Assembly: GCF_014656295.1 (NCBI RefSeq)
Contig: NZ_BNCD01000019.1
Coordinates: 62,001 to 126,000 of the forward strand
Reading direction: 5' to 3'
Source: Streptomyces sulfonofaciens
Lineage (GTDB): Bacteria; Actinomycetota; Actinomycetes; Streptomycetales; Streptomycetaceae
DNA length: 64,000 bases
Part shown: positions 43,784-52,696 of the stretch, in pieces
How the letters are laid out: every line of letters begins with the position of its first letter
Position numbering within the stretch: position 1 is the stretch's first letter
Translations under genes and position numbers: made by a program
The notes under the pieces: generated by a model
Told to the model about the DNA's origin: nothing
What the model saw: only the letters and a program-made list of their open reading frames with translations
Databases searched by the model: none

Positions 43784-44782
43784 TCAGCCGAGCACCGGGA
43801 TGATCTCGGAGCCGTAGGTGTCGATGACCTTCTCGCGGGCGTCGTGCATGGCGTACACCGCGAACTGGTCGACGCCGAGGTCGCGCAGCGTCCGCAGCTT
43901 CTCCAGGTGCGCCTCGGCGGGTCCGAGCAGGCAGAAGCGGTCCACGATCTCGTCGGGCACGAAGGCCGCGTCCGGGTTGCCGCTGCGGCCGTGGTGCGCG
44001 TAGTCGTAGCCCTCGCGGGCCCGGATGTACGAGGTGAGCGCGTCCGGCACGAGTGCGGAGTGCTGCCCGTACCGGGCCACCAGGTCGGCCACGTGGTTGC
44101 CGACCATGCCGCCGAACCACCGGCACTGCTCACGGGCGTGCGCGAGGTCGTCCCCCACGTAGGCGGGAGCCGCCACGCAGACCTTGACCGCGGCCGGATC
44201 GCGGCCGGCCGCCTCGGCGGCGGCGCGCACCGACTTCACCATCCACTCGGTCAGGTACGGGTCGGCGAGCTGGAGGATGAAGCCGTCGGCCCGCTGCCCG
44301 GCCACGGCCAGCGCCTTGGGACCGTAGGCCGCCATCCAGACCGGCAGCCTGCTGTCCCTGGCCCAGGCCAGCCGCATGCGCTGTCCGTCGACCTCGGCCG
44401 CACGGCCCTCGGCGAGATCGCGGATCGCGCCGATGGCGTCACTCAGCCTGGCCAGGGTGTTCGGGGGCCGGCCCGCGACCCGCAGGGCGGAGTCGCCGCG
44501 TCCGATGCCGCAGACGGTGCGGTTGCCGTACATCTCGTTGAGGGTGGCGAAGGTGGACGCGGTCACCTCCCACGACCGGGTGCTCGGATTGGTGACCATC
44601 GGGCCGACGATCAGCCGCTCGGTGTGGTCCAGGATGCGGCTGTGGATGACGAACGGCTCCTGCCAGAGCACGGCGGAGTCGAAGGTCCAGCCGTAGCGGA
44701 AACCCGCCCGTTCGGCGCGGCGCATGAGGGTGACGACGGCGGAGCCTGGCGGGTCGGTCTGGAGGACGAGTCCGAAGTCCAT
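43784..44782 (-). CDS. LLM-class (F420- or flavin-dependent) oxidoreductase
   Basis: A 332-aa luciferase-like barrel protein (GWTFDSAVLWQEP, VCGIGRGDSALRVAGRP, AAYGPKALAVAGQRADGF). The overall pattern resembles the LLM subgroup that I recall near hydantoin or pyrimidine catabolism genes. The following NCS1 transporter of the Mhp1 type supports that link. Whether it uses F420 or FMN cannot be decided here. Confidence 0.88.
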   Translation of the reverse strand: MDFGLVLQTDPPGSAVVTLMRRAERAGFRYGWTFDSAVLWQEPFVIHSRILDHTERLIVGPMVTNPSTRSWEVTASTFATLNEMYGNRTVCGIGRGDSALRVAGRPPNTLARLSDAIGAIRDLAEGRAAEVDGQRMRLAWARDSRLPVWMAAYGPKALAVAGQRADGFILQLADPYLTEWMVKSVRAAAEAAGRDPAAVKVCVAAPAYVGDDLAHAREQCRWFGGMVGNHVADLVARYGQHSALVPDALTSYIRAREGYDYAHHGRSGNPDAAFVPDEIVDRFCLLGPAEAHLEKLRTLRDLGVDQFAVYAMHDAREKVIDTYGSEIIPVLG

Positions 44783-45443
44783 GGGAACAGCTCCTGGTCC
44801 GGAGGGCTTTGAGGACTGGAAGGGCCGACTGGAGGACGGGGCGGGGACGGCGGCCCGGCCGGAGCGCTCGGTACGGGCTCGGTGCGGGTACTGGCGGATG
44901 CCGCGCGGGACTTACTCGGCGGGGGCAGCGGGGCAGTGGGCAGCGGAGGGACAATCGTGGACTTGTTCTCCTGGCTTGGCAAGAGGACTCGCTGCGCGCC
45001 CCGTGCTCGTCGGCGGAGGAAGGAGGCGCTCACCGCAGTGGAGAGGGCTCGCCGCCGGATCGGGCGTTCCGGTGTTCGGTGTTCCTGTGTTCCCGGGTCC
45101 CCGGGTTCGAGGTTCCCGGGTCCTCGTGCTCCCGGGTTCCGGGGTTCCGGGGTTCCGGGGTTCCGGGGTTCCCGGGTTCCGGGGTTCCCGGGTTCCCGGG
45201 TTCCGGGGTTCCCGGGTTCCCGGGTTCCGGGTTCCGGGGTTCCGGGGTTCCGGGGTTCCCGGGTTCCGGGGTTCCGGGGTTCCGGGGTTCCCGGGTTCCG
45301 GGGTTCCGGGTTCCGGCCCGCTCGTCAGGACCCGCGGCCCTGCGGCCTGTACTGAGGCACGGCGTGCGGCTCGCAGGCCGCCCGGCGCGCCTGCCCCGGC
45401 CGGCCGAGGAGCGCGGAGGCGTCCTCGGCAGGCCGGGCCTTCG
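44783..45443. other. Repeat-rich intergenic region
   Basis: No gene is supported in these 661 bp, although all frames stay open across the GGTTCC-type repeats at 45131-45316. The upstream part should hold the promoter of the LLM gene. Confidence 0.6.
45131..45316. repeat. GGTTCC-core minisatellite (7- and 8-bp units)
   Basis: About two dozen short units alternate between GGTTCCGG, GGTTCCCG and a 7-bp variant. The array has no AT except the TT of each unit and is open in all plus frames because it lacks stops. Similar GGTTCC or GGAACC cores occur in small arrays at 50760-50783 and 53339-53365. Confidence 0.9.
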
Positions 45444-45959
45444 TCACACGGGGAAGACCAGGCACGTGGTGCTGGCGTGGGCCACGAGCCGGTCCTGCTG
45501 ATCCAGGATGCGCGCCTCGGAGGTCGCCGTACGCCGACCCAGCGTGAGGACCTTGCCCTCGCACACCAGGCGCCCCGACGCGAGGGTCACCGCCCTGGTG
45601 AAGTTGATCTTCACTTCGAGGGAGGTGTAGCCGGTGCCCGCCGGCAGACGGCTGTGCACCGCACAGCCGAGGGCCGTGTCGGCGAGCGTGGCCATGACGC
45701 CCCCGTGGACACTGCCGATGGGGTTGTAGTGCCACTCCGCGGGCGTCAGCGCGAACACCACCCGCCCGTCGCCCACCTCGACCACGTCTATCCCGAGGGT
45801 GTCCAGGATGGGCGGCCGCGGCAGCGTTCCGTCACCGATCGCCTCCAGGAACTCCCGACCGCTCCTCCCCGGTACCGCGGCCGCCGTCGTGGCGGGGTCC
45901 TGCCACCGGTACGTCCGCTCCCGCGCGGCGTCCGAGCCTGACGCATCGGATATGGCCAT
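45444..45959 (-). CDS. PaaI-type hotdog thioesterase
   Basis: A 171-aa hotdog-fold protein. The conserved segment WHYNPIGSVHGGVMATLADTA carries the HGG motif and Asp of PaaI-like acyl-CoA thioesterases; GYTSLEVKINFTRAV follows as usual. It likely hydrolyses acyl- or aryl-CoA esters in the cytoplasm. It has no clear functional link to its neighbours. Confidence 0.92.
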   Translation of the reverse strand: MAISDASGSDAARERTYRWQDPATTAAAVPGRSGREFLEAIGDGTLPRPPILDTLGIDVVEVGDGRVVFALTPAEWHYNPIGSVHGGVMATLADTALGCAVHSRLPAGTGYTSLEVKINFTRAVTLASGRLVCEGKVLTLGRRTATSEARILDQQDRLVAHASTTCLVFPV

Positions 45960-46031
45960 GATCTTCCTTTCACGCCGTCCTCCTCGGGCGGCCGTCGCGG
46001 TCCCCGTGCCCGCCCCCGGGCCGACAGCGGC

Positions 46032-46205
46032 CTACCGGGGTTCGAGTGTCACGACCACGTCGGACAGCGGGACGTCGTGGCACGCGGTGCAGCGCACAGC
46101 GGGCTCGGCGGGGGCGCCGCACCGGGCGTGGACCAGGTTCAGCGACAGCGGGCGCTCGTCCTGCATGCCCTTGCCGAAGCGGAGCGCCATCACGTTGTTC
46201 GCCAT
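46032..46205 (-). pseudogene. HxlR-type regulator remnant (C-terminal part only)
   Basis: A 57-aa frame from ATG 46205 with GGAG upstream. Its second half (LNLVHARCGAPAEPAVRCTA then CHDVPLSDVVV) looks like the C-terminal tail of HxlR-family winged-helix regulators, which normally follows a DNA-binding domain of about 100 residues; that domain is missing. Two operator-like dyads remain directly upstream, so the promoter was kept while most of the gene was lost. It might still be expressed as a small protein with the CxxC-like motif. Confidence 0.55.
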
Positions 46206-46214
46206 GTGCGCACT

Positions 46215-46268
46215 CCAGTCCTGACTGGACACATCCCCCACCGGCTGACTAAAGGTAGCACCAGTCAG
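46215..46268. promoter_or_regulatory. Two dyad-symmetric operator candidates upstream of the HxlR remnant
   Basis: CCAGTC-CT-GACTGG (46215-46228) and CTGACT-N12-AGTCAG (46245-46268) share the GACT/AGTC core. The latter contains CTACCTTTAGT on the minus strand, which resembles HxlR-family sites. They lie 10-63 bp before the ATG at 46205. Confidence 0.5.
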
Positions 46269-46404
46269 CCCAAGCCCCCGTGCCGCGGTGCGGCCGACGG
46301 ACGGCGTCGTGACCTGCGAGGCCGCCCCATGCCCCGGGCGCCTCACCCTCTCGTCGGTCATGGCCGGTCGCCCCCGCAGGCGCGGGGGATGTGATCATGG
46401 CTCA

Positions 46405-46902
46405 ATGAACAACAACGTTTTCTTCGACATCACCATCGACGACGCGCCTGCCGGACGGATCGTCTTCACGCTGTTCGACGACGTGGTCCCCAAGACCGCG
46501 CGCAACTTCCGTGAGCTGGCCACGGGCGAGCACGGCTACGGGTACGAGGGGTCCGGCTTCCATCGGGTCATCCCCGATTTCATGCTCCAGGGCGGCGACT
46601 TCACCGCGGGGAACGGCACCGGGGGCAAGAGCATCTACGGCGAGAAGTTCGCCGACGAGAACTTCCAGATCAAGCACACCAAGCCGGGCCAGCTCTCCAT
46701 GGCCAACGCGGGACCGAACACGAACGGCTCGCAGTTCTTCATCACCACGATCGTCACCAACTGGCTGGACAACAAGCACGTCGTCTTCGGCGAGGTGGTC
46801 GAGGGCATGGACGTCGTGAAGCGGATCGAGTCCCTGGGCTCGGGCAGCGGCGCCACGAAGGCCAAGATCACGATCGCCAAGTCCGGCGTCGTCGAGGGCT
46901 GA
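46405..46902 (+). CDS. Cyclophilin-type peptidyl-prolyl cis-trans isomerase
   Basis: A 165-aa cytoplasmic cyclophilin without signal peptide. Catalytic landmarks are FHRVIPDFMLQGGDFT (with the active-site Arg), GQLSMANAGPNTNGSQFFIT and WLDNKHVVFGEVVEGMDVV (with Trp and His). It speeds proline isomerisation in protein folding. It stands alone on the plus strand, with a clear terminator behind it. Confidence 0.96.
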   Translation: MNNNVFFDITIDDAPAGRIVFTLFDDVVPKTARNFRELATGEHGYGYEGSGFHRVIPDFMLQGGDFTAGNGTGGKSIYGEKFADENFQIKHTKPGQLSMANAGPNTNGSQFFITTIVTNWLDNKHVVFGEVVEGMDVVKRIESLGSGSGATKAKITIAKSGVVEG

Positions 46903-47372
46903 CCGGGTTTCCGGCCCCCGGATCCGCACACATCCGCATAAATCCGCATACAGCAGGGGCGCCGGCCAGAGACGGCCGGCGCCTCCTCGCCGGAGCCTCA
47001 CCCGCCCCCGGACAGCGGCCAGGGGGCCACCGGGAGCAGGGCGGGCCTCCGGTGCGGGGTGCCGGAGCCGGCCGGCCTGCTCCCGGTGGCCATGTGACCC
47101 GTGTCAGCGAGAGGGCCCGCGAAGATCACCGGGACTACCGCCCGACGCGCCGCGACGGTCCCTCCCCCTCAGCCACCCACGGTGCAGGCGGCGGCCCGCC
47201 CGCCGACGACGTTCCGAGGGGTCAGGCGGCGTTCGGCGAAGCACCACCGCCTGTCCCGGCGCACGAGGCGGTCCGTGGAGCGGCCCGCGGCGATGGCCCG
47301 CGCCGGCGGCACGGGGCGTGCGCGCCGCGGCTGGCGGGACGGCGGCCGGCGAGGCCGCGGCCGGCGAGGCGG
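46903..47372. other. Gap between cyclophilin and ProC-like gene
   Basis: These 470 bp hold the hairpin at 46958-46983 and, before it, three or four ATCCGCA motifs (46921-46949). No gene is supported; long frames here are shadows without codon bias. Confidence 0.55.
46958..46983. terminator. Strong GC hairpin after the cyclophilin gene
   Basis: GGCGCCGGCC (46958-46967) and GGCCGGCGCC (46974-46983) form a perfect 10-bp stem with a 6-nt AGAGAC loop, 56 bp after the stop codon. Confidence 0.75.
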
Positions 47373-48137
47373 CTACTTGAGATCGGCGAGGAGCCCGTCG
47401 AGTGCCCTGGTCAGGGCGTCGGAGTTGGACCTGTCGAACCACGTGGTGCGTATGCGCTCGTTGTTCCCCTTCGGCGTCTCGTGCTCTTTGGCAAGCTGCT
47501 CCAGAGAGCTCGCACCGTCGTCCAGCGCGCGCCCGACGCCCTGGAAGAGGCCCCGGACGTAGCGGTCCGCGTCCTCGGCGGGAACGCCCTGCCGGGATGC
47601 CCAGGCGGTGAGCGTCGCCAGGAACCGGTAGTGCGTGGACACCGTGGCCGTCAGTGCGGAGAACACGTTGAAGGCCGCTTCGTCCGCGACCGGGAGCACC
47701 CCGCCGAGGCGGTCGAAGAGGGCGTCCGCGACCGGGTGCGAGGGGTGGGTGACGGTGACGGACCCGCGCTCGCGCACCGCGGGCACCGGGATGGCACGCA
47801 CCAGCGGGCCGACGGCTCCGAGCGTCCGGCGCAACTCGCCGATACCGACGCCCGCCATCAGGCTGATCACGACGGTGTCCCCGCCGATCCGGAGCGCGGC
47901 GAGGGCCTCGGAGCGGTCCTGGGGCCGGACGGCGATGACCACCACATCGGAGCGGTTCGCCACGTCCTGGTTGTCGACGCACACCCGTACGTTTCGATGG
48001 CGCCGGGAGAGTTCGGCGGCGGCACCGGCCCCGCGCGGCGAGAGGAACACCTCGGGCGGCTCCTCGACACCGTCGCACAGGCCCTCCACGATGGCCCGGC
48101 CGATCTCGCCCACCCCGATGATCCCGATGCGTTCCAC
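47373..48137 (-). CDS. Pyrroline-5-carboxylate reductase-like protein
   Basis: A 254-aa protein from GTG 48137 with GGGAG 5 nt upstream. It has an N-terminal NAD(P)-binding fold (IGIIGVGEIGRAIVEGL), VVIAVRPQD, and the SLMAGVGIGELRRTLG stretch of ProC proteins, followed by an all-helical domain. The usual ProC motif around the Ser/Thr of the dimer domain is altered (LTATVSTHYRFLATL), so the substrate may differ from pyrroline-5-carboxylate. It has no operon partners; a 235-bp gap separates it from the LysR gene. Confidence 0.8.
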   Translation of the reverse strand: MERIGIIGVGEIGRAIVEGLCDGVEEPPEVFLSPRGAGAAAELSRRHRNVRVCVDNQDVANRSDVVVIAVRPQDRSEALAALRIGGDTVVISLMAGVGIGELRRTLGAVGPLVRAIPVPAVRERGSVTVTHPSHPVADALFDRLGGVLPVADEAAFNVFSALTATVSTHYRFLATLTAWASRQGVPAEDADRYVRGLFQGVGRALDDGASSLEQLAKEHETPKGNNERIRTTWFDRSNSDALTRALDGLLADLK

Positions 48138-48431
48138 GGTGTCTCCCTGTCGTCCTGCCGGCAGCGGCCTGCACTCCGGTACCCGGGCCACCGCCGAGTG
48201 TAGGCGGGCACGGTGTGCGCGCAGCGTCCGCCGGCAGCCCACCGGGCTGGACGCAGGACGGTCTTCGGGCCCCGCCTGTCCTGGGGACCGGACCTGCGCG
48301 CCGGGCACGCGCAGGCGCTCCCGTTCCACCGGCGGCGGCCGATGTGCCCGTCGACCAGGCCCGGGTGGAGCAGGGTCCCCACACTCCCGCGCACCGGGCA
48401 GGCGGCAACGACCCGACCGGGCACGCGCAGT

Positions 48432-49367
48432 TCACAGGTGGCCCCTGCGGGAGAGGAGGAAGCGTTTGAAGGCGGCCAGCGGCGGTGCGTCCGTCTGGCC
48501 GCGGAGCCAGGCGACCCCGATCTCGCGAACGGCCCGCTGACCGACGACGTCCAACTCGGTGACCCCGGCCCGCGGCACCGGCGGCGACGGGAGCAGGGCG
48601 ACGCCGAGCCCGGCCGCGACCAGTCCGCGCAGGGTCTCCACCTCCTCGCCCTCGAAGGCGACCCGCGGAGTGAACCCCGCCTCCGCGCAGAGGGCGTCGG
48701 TGATCCGGCGCAGCCCGAATCCGGGCTCCAGGGTGACGAACGGCTCTCCCGCCACCTCCGCCAACCGAGCCCGGCGCCGCCCGGCCAGCCGGTGCCCGTT
48801 CGGCACCACCAGCCGCAGACGCTGCTCGGCGAGGCGCCGGGCGACCAGGCCGGGCTCGTCCGGCAGCGGAGAGGTCACGCACAGGTCGAGCGTGCCGGCA
48901 CGCAGCCGCTCCAGCATCGCCTCTCCATATGTCTGCACCAGTTGGAACCGCACCTGCGGGTGGTCCACGCGGAACGCCCGCAGCAGCTCCGGCACGGTCT
49001 CAGGCCCCAGCGTGTGCAGGAAGCCGAACGAGATCCGACCGGCCTCCACCCGTACGGACTCCGCGGCGCGCTCCACCTCCGCAAGGGCCCGCTCGGCAGC
49101 ACCGCGGAACGTGACCCCCGCCCGGGTCAGCCGCAGCCTGCGGCCCTGCCGGGCGAACAGGGTCACACCGAGGTCGCCCTCCAGCCGGGCCAGCGCCCGG
49201 CTGAGGGTGGGCTGCGGCATGCCCAACTGCTGGGCCGCACGCGTCACATGCTCATGCCGGGCGACCGCGACGAACTGCGCCAGGCGCGGCGCGAGGAGCG
49301 CCGCCCAGGCGTCGGGATCAAGCTCGGCGGCCACCCGCGGAGTGTCGTACGTCTCATCGGGGTCCAT
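48432..49367 (-). CDS. LysR-family transcriptional regulator
   Basis: A 311-aa regulator with an N-terminal LysR HTH (ARHEHVTRAAQQLGMPQPTL, then SRALARLEGDLGVTLF) preceded by about 30 extra residues, and a periplasmic-binding-like effector domain. It is divergent from an MFS gene with a 95-bp gap that contains a perfect inverted repeat, so it most likely controls that transporter and itself. Confidence 0.94.
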   Translation of the reverse strand: MDPDETYDTPRVAAELDPDAWAALLAPRLAQFVAVARHEHVTRAAQQLGMPQPTLSRALARLEGDLGVTLFARQGRRLRLTRAGVTFRGAAERALAEVERAAESVRVEAGRISFGFLHTLGPETVPELLRAFRVDHPQVRFQLVQTYGEAMLERLRAGTLDLCVTSPLPDEPGLVARRLAEQRLRLVVPNGHRLAGRRRARLAEVAGEPFVTLEPGFGLRRITDALCAEAGFTPRVAFEGEEVETLRGLVAAGLGVALLPSPPVPRAGVTELDVVGQRAVREIGVAWLRGQTDAPPLAAFKRFLLSRRGHL

Positions 49368-49415
49368 GACGACTCTCCTCGCCTCACCTGATACGGCTGT
49401 ACATCAACAACGCCT

Positions 49416-49440
49416 CTTCCATGCATTGGACGCATGGAAG
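49416..49440. promoter_or_regulatory. Perfect 9-bp inverted repeat, LysR operator candidate
   Basis: CTTCCATGC (49416-49424) and GCATGGAAG (49432-49440) are separated by 7 nt in the LysR-MFS intergenic space. The position and dyad size fit a LysR regulatory-binding site. Confidence 0.75.
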
Positions 49441-49462
49441 CGCGCAATCCTACGTTCGCTGC

Positions 49463-50740
49463 ATGAGCTCTGCCGACACCGGGGCGGCCGACACCGGGGC
49501 GGCGGGGGTGCGCCCCCGCCGGCCCACCGCCCGAGCCGACACCACCGCAGACACCCGTCTTCGCAAGGGCACTTCGGCGTACCGCCGGGCGAACCTGGCC
49601 CTGTTCGCCGCCGGCCTTGCCACCTTCGCACTGCTCTACTCCACCCAGGCGCTGCTGCCCGCGCTGTCCTCAGGTCTGCACCTCACGCCCGCGCAGGCCA
49701 GCCTGACGGTGACCGCGTCGACCGGCGCGCTGGCCGTCGCACTGCTGCCGGTCAGCGCGCTCAGCGAGAAGTACGGGCGTACCACGGTGATGACGGCCTC
49801 GGTCCTCGGGGCCTCGCTGCTCGCGCTCGCCGTGCCGTTCGCCCCGAACCCGGCCGTGCTGGTCGCGCTGCGCGCGGTGCAGGGCGTGGCGCTGGCCGGC
49901 CTGCCGGCCACGGCGATGGCCTACCTCGCGGAGGAGGTCCAGCCCTGCGCCGTCCCCTCGGCGATCGGCCTGTACGTCGCGGGCAACTCCATCGGCGGGA
50001 TGAGCGGCCGCGTCGCCGGGAGTGCGCTGTCGCAGGCGTACGGGTGGCGGGCCGCGCTGCTCGGGATCGGTCTGACCGCGCTGGCCTGCGCGGTGGCCTT
50101 CCGCCTGCTGGCCCCGCCGGCCCGGCACTTCACACCGGCTCCGGTGCATCTGGCGGCACTGTGGCGCACGGTCTCCCGCCACGTTCGCGATGTGCGGCTG
50201 CGGCGACTGTACGCGGTGGGGCCGCTGTTCTCCGCCGTGTTCGGCTCGGTCTACACCCTGCTGGGCTATCGGCTGACGGCCGCGCCGTACCACCTGTCGC
50301 AGGCGGCGGTCGGCGCGATCTTCCTCGTCTACCTGGTGGGGACGGGGACGTCCGCGGCGTCCGGTGCGCTGCAGGCCCGGCTGGGGCGGCGCGGTGCGTT
50401 CGCGGTCGGCCTCACGCTCTGCGCGGCGGGCCTCCTGCTGACGCTGGCCGGGCCGCTCGCCCTGGTCCTGCTCGGCCTCGTGCTCATCACCGCGGGCTTC
50501 TTCATCGGTCACTCGGTCGCCTCCGGCGCGGTCAGCCGCACGGCCGCCTCCGGGCGGGCCCAGGCCTCGGCGCTCTATCTGACGGCCTATTACGTCGGCA
50601 ACAGCGCCGGCGGCGCCGTGGGTGCCTCCGCCTACCGCCTCGCCGGCTGGGCCGGGGCCGCTGCCGTCGCCCTGCTCGCCGTCCTCCTGGCCTCCCGCCC
50701 GGCCCTCCGCCCAGCCCCTGCGGGGCACGGTTCCCCATGA
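49463..50740 (+). CDS. MFS transporter, YnfM-like
   Basis: A 425-aa protein with twelve predicted helices after a roughly 45-residue hydrophilic N-terminus. The frame could begin at 49421, but that ATG lies inside the LysR operator dyad; ATG 49463 gives the usual length. Motifs TQALLPALSSGLHLTPAQAS and PVSALSEKYGRTTVM (A-like loop) fit the YnfM/CynX-like arabinose/drug efflux group. It is probably an exporter induced through the divergent LysR. Confidence 0.9.
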   Translation: MSSADTGAADTGAAGVRPRRPTARADTTADTRLRKGTSAYRRANLALFAAGLATFALLYSTQALLPALSSGLHLTPAQASLTVTASTGALAVALLPVSALSEKYGRTTVMTASVLGASLLALAVPFAPNPAVLVALRAVQGVALAGLPATAMAYLAEEVQPCAVPSAIGLYVAGNSIGGMSGRVAGSALSQAYGWRAALLGIGLTALACAVAFRLLAPPARHFTPAPVHLAALWRTVSRHVRDVRLRRLYAVGPLFSAVFGSVYTLLGYRLTAAPYHLSQAAVGAIFLVYLVGTGTSAASGALQARLGRRGAFAVGLTLCAAGLLLTLAGPLALVLLGLVLITAGFFIGHSVASGAVSRTAASGRAQASALYLTAYYVGNSAGGAVGASAYRLAGWAGAAAVALLAVLLASRPALRPAPAGHGSP

Positions 50741-51047
50741 CCGCCTCTTCCTGAATCCCGGTTCCCCGGTTCCCCCGGTTCCGTTCCGTCCGGGTCCTGC
50801 GCCGGGTGGTGCACAGGGGCACCGGGGCGGGCCGGGGGTGCGGTCGCGCTGCCTTGAGGACCCTTCGCGCACGGTCGGCGTCCGGGGCTCAGTCGCGCAG
50901 GTGAGTCAGGGGCCTGCCGCCCGACGGGCAGGGGCGCTCCGCGTGAGGAAGCTGCCGGGCGGCGTCCAGGGCCCCGCGACGAAATGCTGTCAGCGTGCCG
51001 GACCCTGCGACTGCGGGGGCACGATGCGGCGCGCCGCCGGTGCCTTC
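50741..51047. other. Gap after the MFS gene
   Basis: No gene in these 307 bp. A short GGTTCC-type array (50760-50783: GGTTCCCC, GGTTCCCCC, GGTTCCG) lies just behind the MFS stop codon. Confidence 0.55.
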
Positions 51048-51689
51048 TCAACCGCGGTCGTGCGGCCGCACGGCCACCTGCCGGATCCCGGCAAGGACCA
51101 TGTCGAGCCCGCGCTCGAACTCCTGGTCCGCGAGCGCGGCACCGAGGTGGGCCAGACCGGCGAGCGTGGGAAGACTTCCCTCGGCCAGGGTGCTCATGCG
51201 CCGGGCTGCCGACTCGCGAGTGGTCTCGCGGGTGAGCGGACCGGCGAGTTCGGCCTGGGCGATGCCCATGACGAAGCTCATGACGGTGCGGAAGGCGACC
51301 AGCAGGTCATCCTCGCCCAGCCCGCCGCCGGCCAGCGCCGAGGCCAGCGCCTCCGCCGGGGCGAGACTGGCGGGCGACGACGTACGACGGGTGAGGACGA
51401 GCGGGACGGCGGCCGGGTGCGCACGGACGGCCCGCCACAGGGCGGTGGCCACCGCTCGGGTGTCGGCGGCCCAGTCGCCGGTGGGTTCCGGGACATGGAC
51501 ACATGCGGAAACCGCGTCGACCACGAGTTCTTCCAGTGCCTCGCGCCCGTCGACGTAGTTGTACAGCGTCATGGGGCCGGTACGCAGGGCTGCGGCCAGC
51601 GAACGCATGGTGAGCGCGGGCAGGCCGTCGCGGTCGACGATGTCCAGCGCGTGCCACTGGATCTCCGCAAGAGTGAACCGGGCTCTCAT
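51048..51689 (-). CDS. TetR-family repressor
   Basis: A 213-aa protein with a TetR HTH (LPALTMRSLAAALRTGPMTL, then YNYVDGREALEELVV) and a TetR_C-like helical ligand domain. It is divergent from the hydrolase gene across a 92-bp gap that contains two identical dyads, so it should repress both. Confidence 0.94.
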   Translation of the reverse strand: MRARFTLAEIQWHALDIVDRDGLPALTMRSLAAALRTGPMTLYNYVDGREALEELVVDAVSACVHVPEPTGDWAADTRAVATALWRAVRAHPAAVPLVLTRRTSSPASLAPAEALASALAGGGLGEDDLLVAFRTVMSFVMGIAQAELAGPLTRETTRESAARRMSTLAEGSLPTLAGLAHLGAALADQEFERGLDMVLAGIRQVAVRPHDRG

Positions 51690-51713
51690 CGGCAGGTGCT
51701 CCCCCTACTTGAC

Positions 51714-51758
51714 ACGTACGTTGTACGTAACCCAAGGTACTACACGTACAACGTACGT
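51714..51758. promoter_or_regulatory. Twin TetR operators
   Basis: ACGTAC-GTT-GTACGT (51714-51728) and ACGTAC-AAC-GTACGT (51744-51758) are each perfect dyads and are inverted copies of one another, centred 30 bp apart. The first overlaps TTGACA (51709-51714). They fill the gap between the TetR and hydrolase starts. Confidence 0.8.
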
Positions 51759-51781
51759 ACAGGGACGGAGTCCACCTCCAG

Positions 51782-52696
51782 ATGCTTGAGACACACCGCA
51801 CTTCTTTCATCTCCCGGGGACACCGCTGCGCGGCCTGGATCACCTGCCCCACGGGCCAGGGCCCCTGGCCTGCCGTCGTGCTCGTCCACGGCTTCGGAGC
51901 CACCCATGACATGCGGCTCGACAGGTACGAGCAGGCGTTCGCTGCCGCGGGCATCGCCGTCGTCGCCTTCGACTTCCGGCACATCGGCGCCTCCGAGGGC
52001 ACGCCCCGCCAGCTCGTCTCGATCCCCCGCCAGCTCGCCGACGTGGACGCCGCGCTGGCCTTCACCGCCGGCGACCCCCGCATCGATCCGACCAGGATCG
52101 CCTTGTGGGGAACCTCGATGGGGGCCACCCACGTCCTGCTCGCGGCGGCCGAACACCCCGAGATCGCCGCCGCCGTCGTCCAGTGCCCTGTCCTGAACAC
52201 CATGAACGCCGCAACCAGTTCCGGGTTCCGCGCGATCACCAGGCTGGCCCGGCCCATCGCCAGTGACCTGGTCCGCGCTGCGCTGGGCCTGCCGCGCCGC
52301 TACGTCGCGATCGTCGACGAACCGGGCGGCACAGCGATCGTGACCGTCCCGGGGGCCAAGGAAGGCTGGTACGGAATGGTCCCGCCGGGTGGCAGCTTCG
52401 ACAACCGCGTCACCGCATCGATCGGCTTCGAGCTGATCAAGCTCAACGCCTCGCGGCGTGCGAAAGCCGTTCGAGCGCCGCTGCTCGTGTGCGTGTCCGA
52501 CCACGAGACCCTCATGGACCCGCGCATCGCCGTCAGGACGGCTGATCTCGCTCCCCGCGGCACAGCGATCCGCTATCCCGCCGACCACTTCGAGGTCTAC
52601 CACCCGCCGCTCGTGGACGGCATCCTCCGCGACCAGGTCGCCTTTCTCACCCGGCACCTCGCCGCCGAGCCCGCGAGCGAGGTCGGCGATGCCTGA
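51782..52696 (+). CDS. Alpha/beta-hydrolase
   Basis: A 304-aa alpha/beta-hydrolase with an oxyanion-hole segment (VVLVHGFGATHDM), nucleophile elbow WGTSMGATH, an acid in VSDHETLMDP and a His in ADHFEVYHPP. The cap region is short, and family X-Pro dipeptidyl-peptidase-like or dienelactone hydrolase-like members look similar. It is under the divergent TetR and overlaps the next gene by 8 bp. Confidence 0.9.
   Translation: MLETHRTSFISRGHRCAAWITCPTGQGPWPAVVLVHGFGATHDMRLDRYEQAFAAAGIAVVAFDFRHIGASEGTPRQLVSIPRQLADVDAALAFTAGDPRIDPTRIALWGTSMGATHVLLAAAEHPEIAAAVVQCPVLNTMNAATSSGFRAITRLARPIASDLVRAALGLPRRYVAIVDEPGGTAIVTVPGAKEGWYGMVPPGGSFDNRVTASIGFELIKLNASRRAKAVRAPLLVCVSDHETLMDPRIAVRTADLAPRGTAIRYPADHFEVYHPPLVDGILRDQVAFLTRHLAAEPASEVGDA

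Noticed and set aside
45131..45316. Possible CRISPR array
   Set aside because: Units are 7-8 bp in direct tandem with no unique spacers and no cas genes in the window.
47052..48203. 383-codon plus-strand frame opposite the ProC-like gene
   Set aside because: Shadow frame; the minus strand has the Rossmann motif and a good ribosome-binding site.
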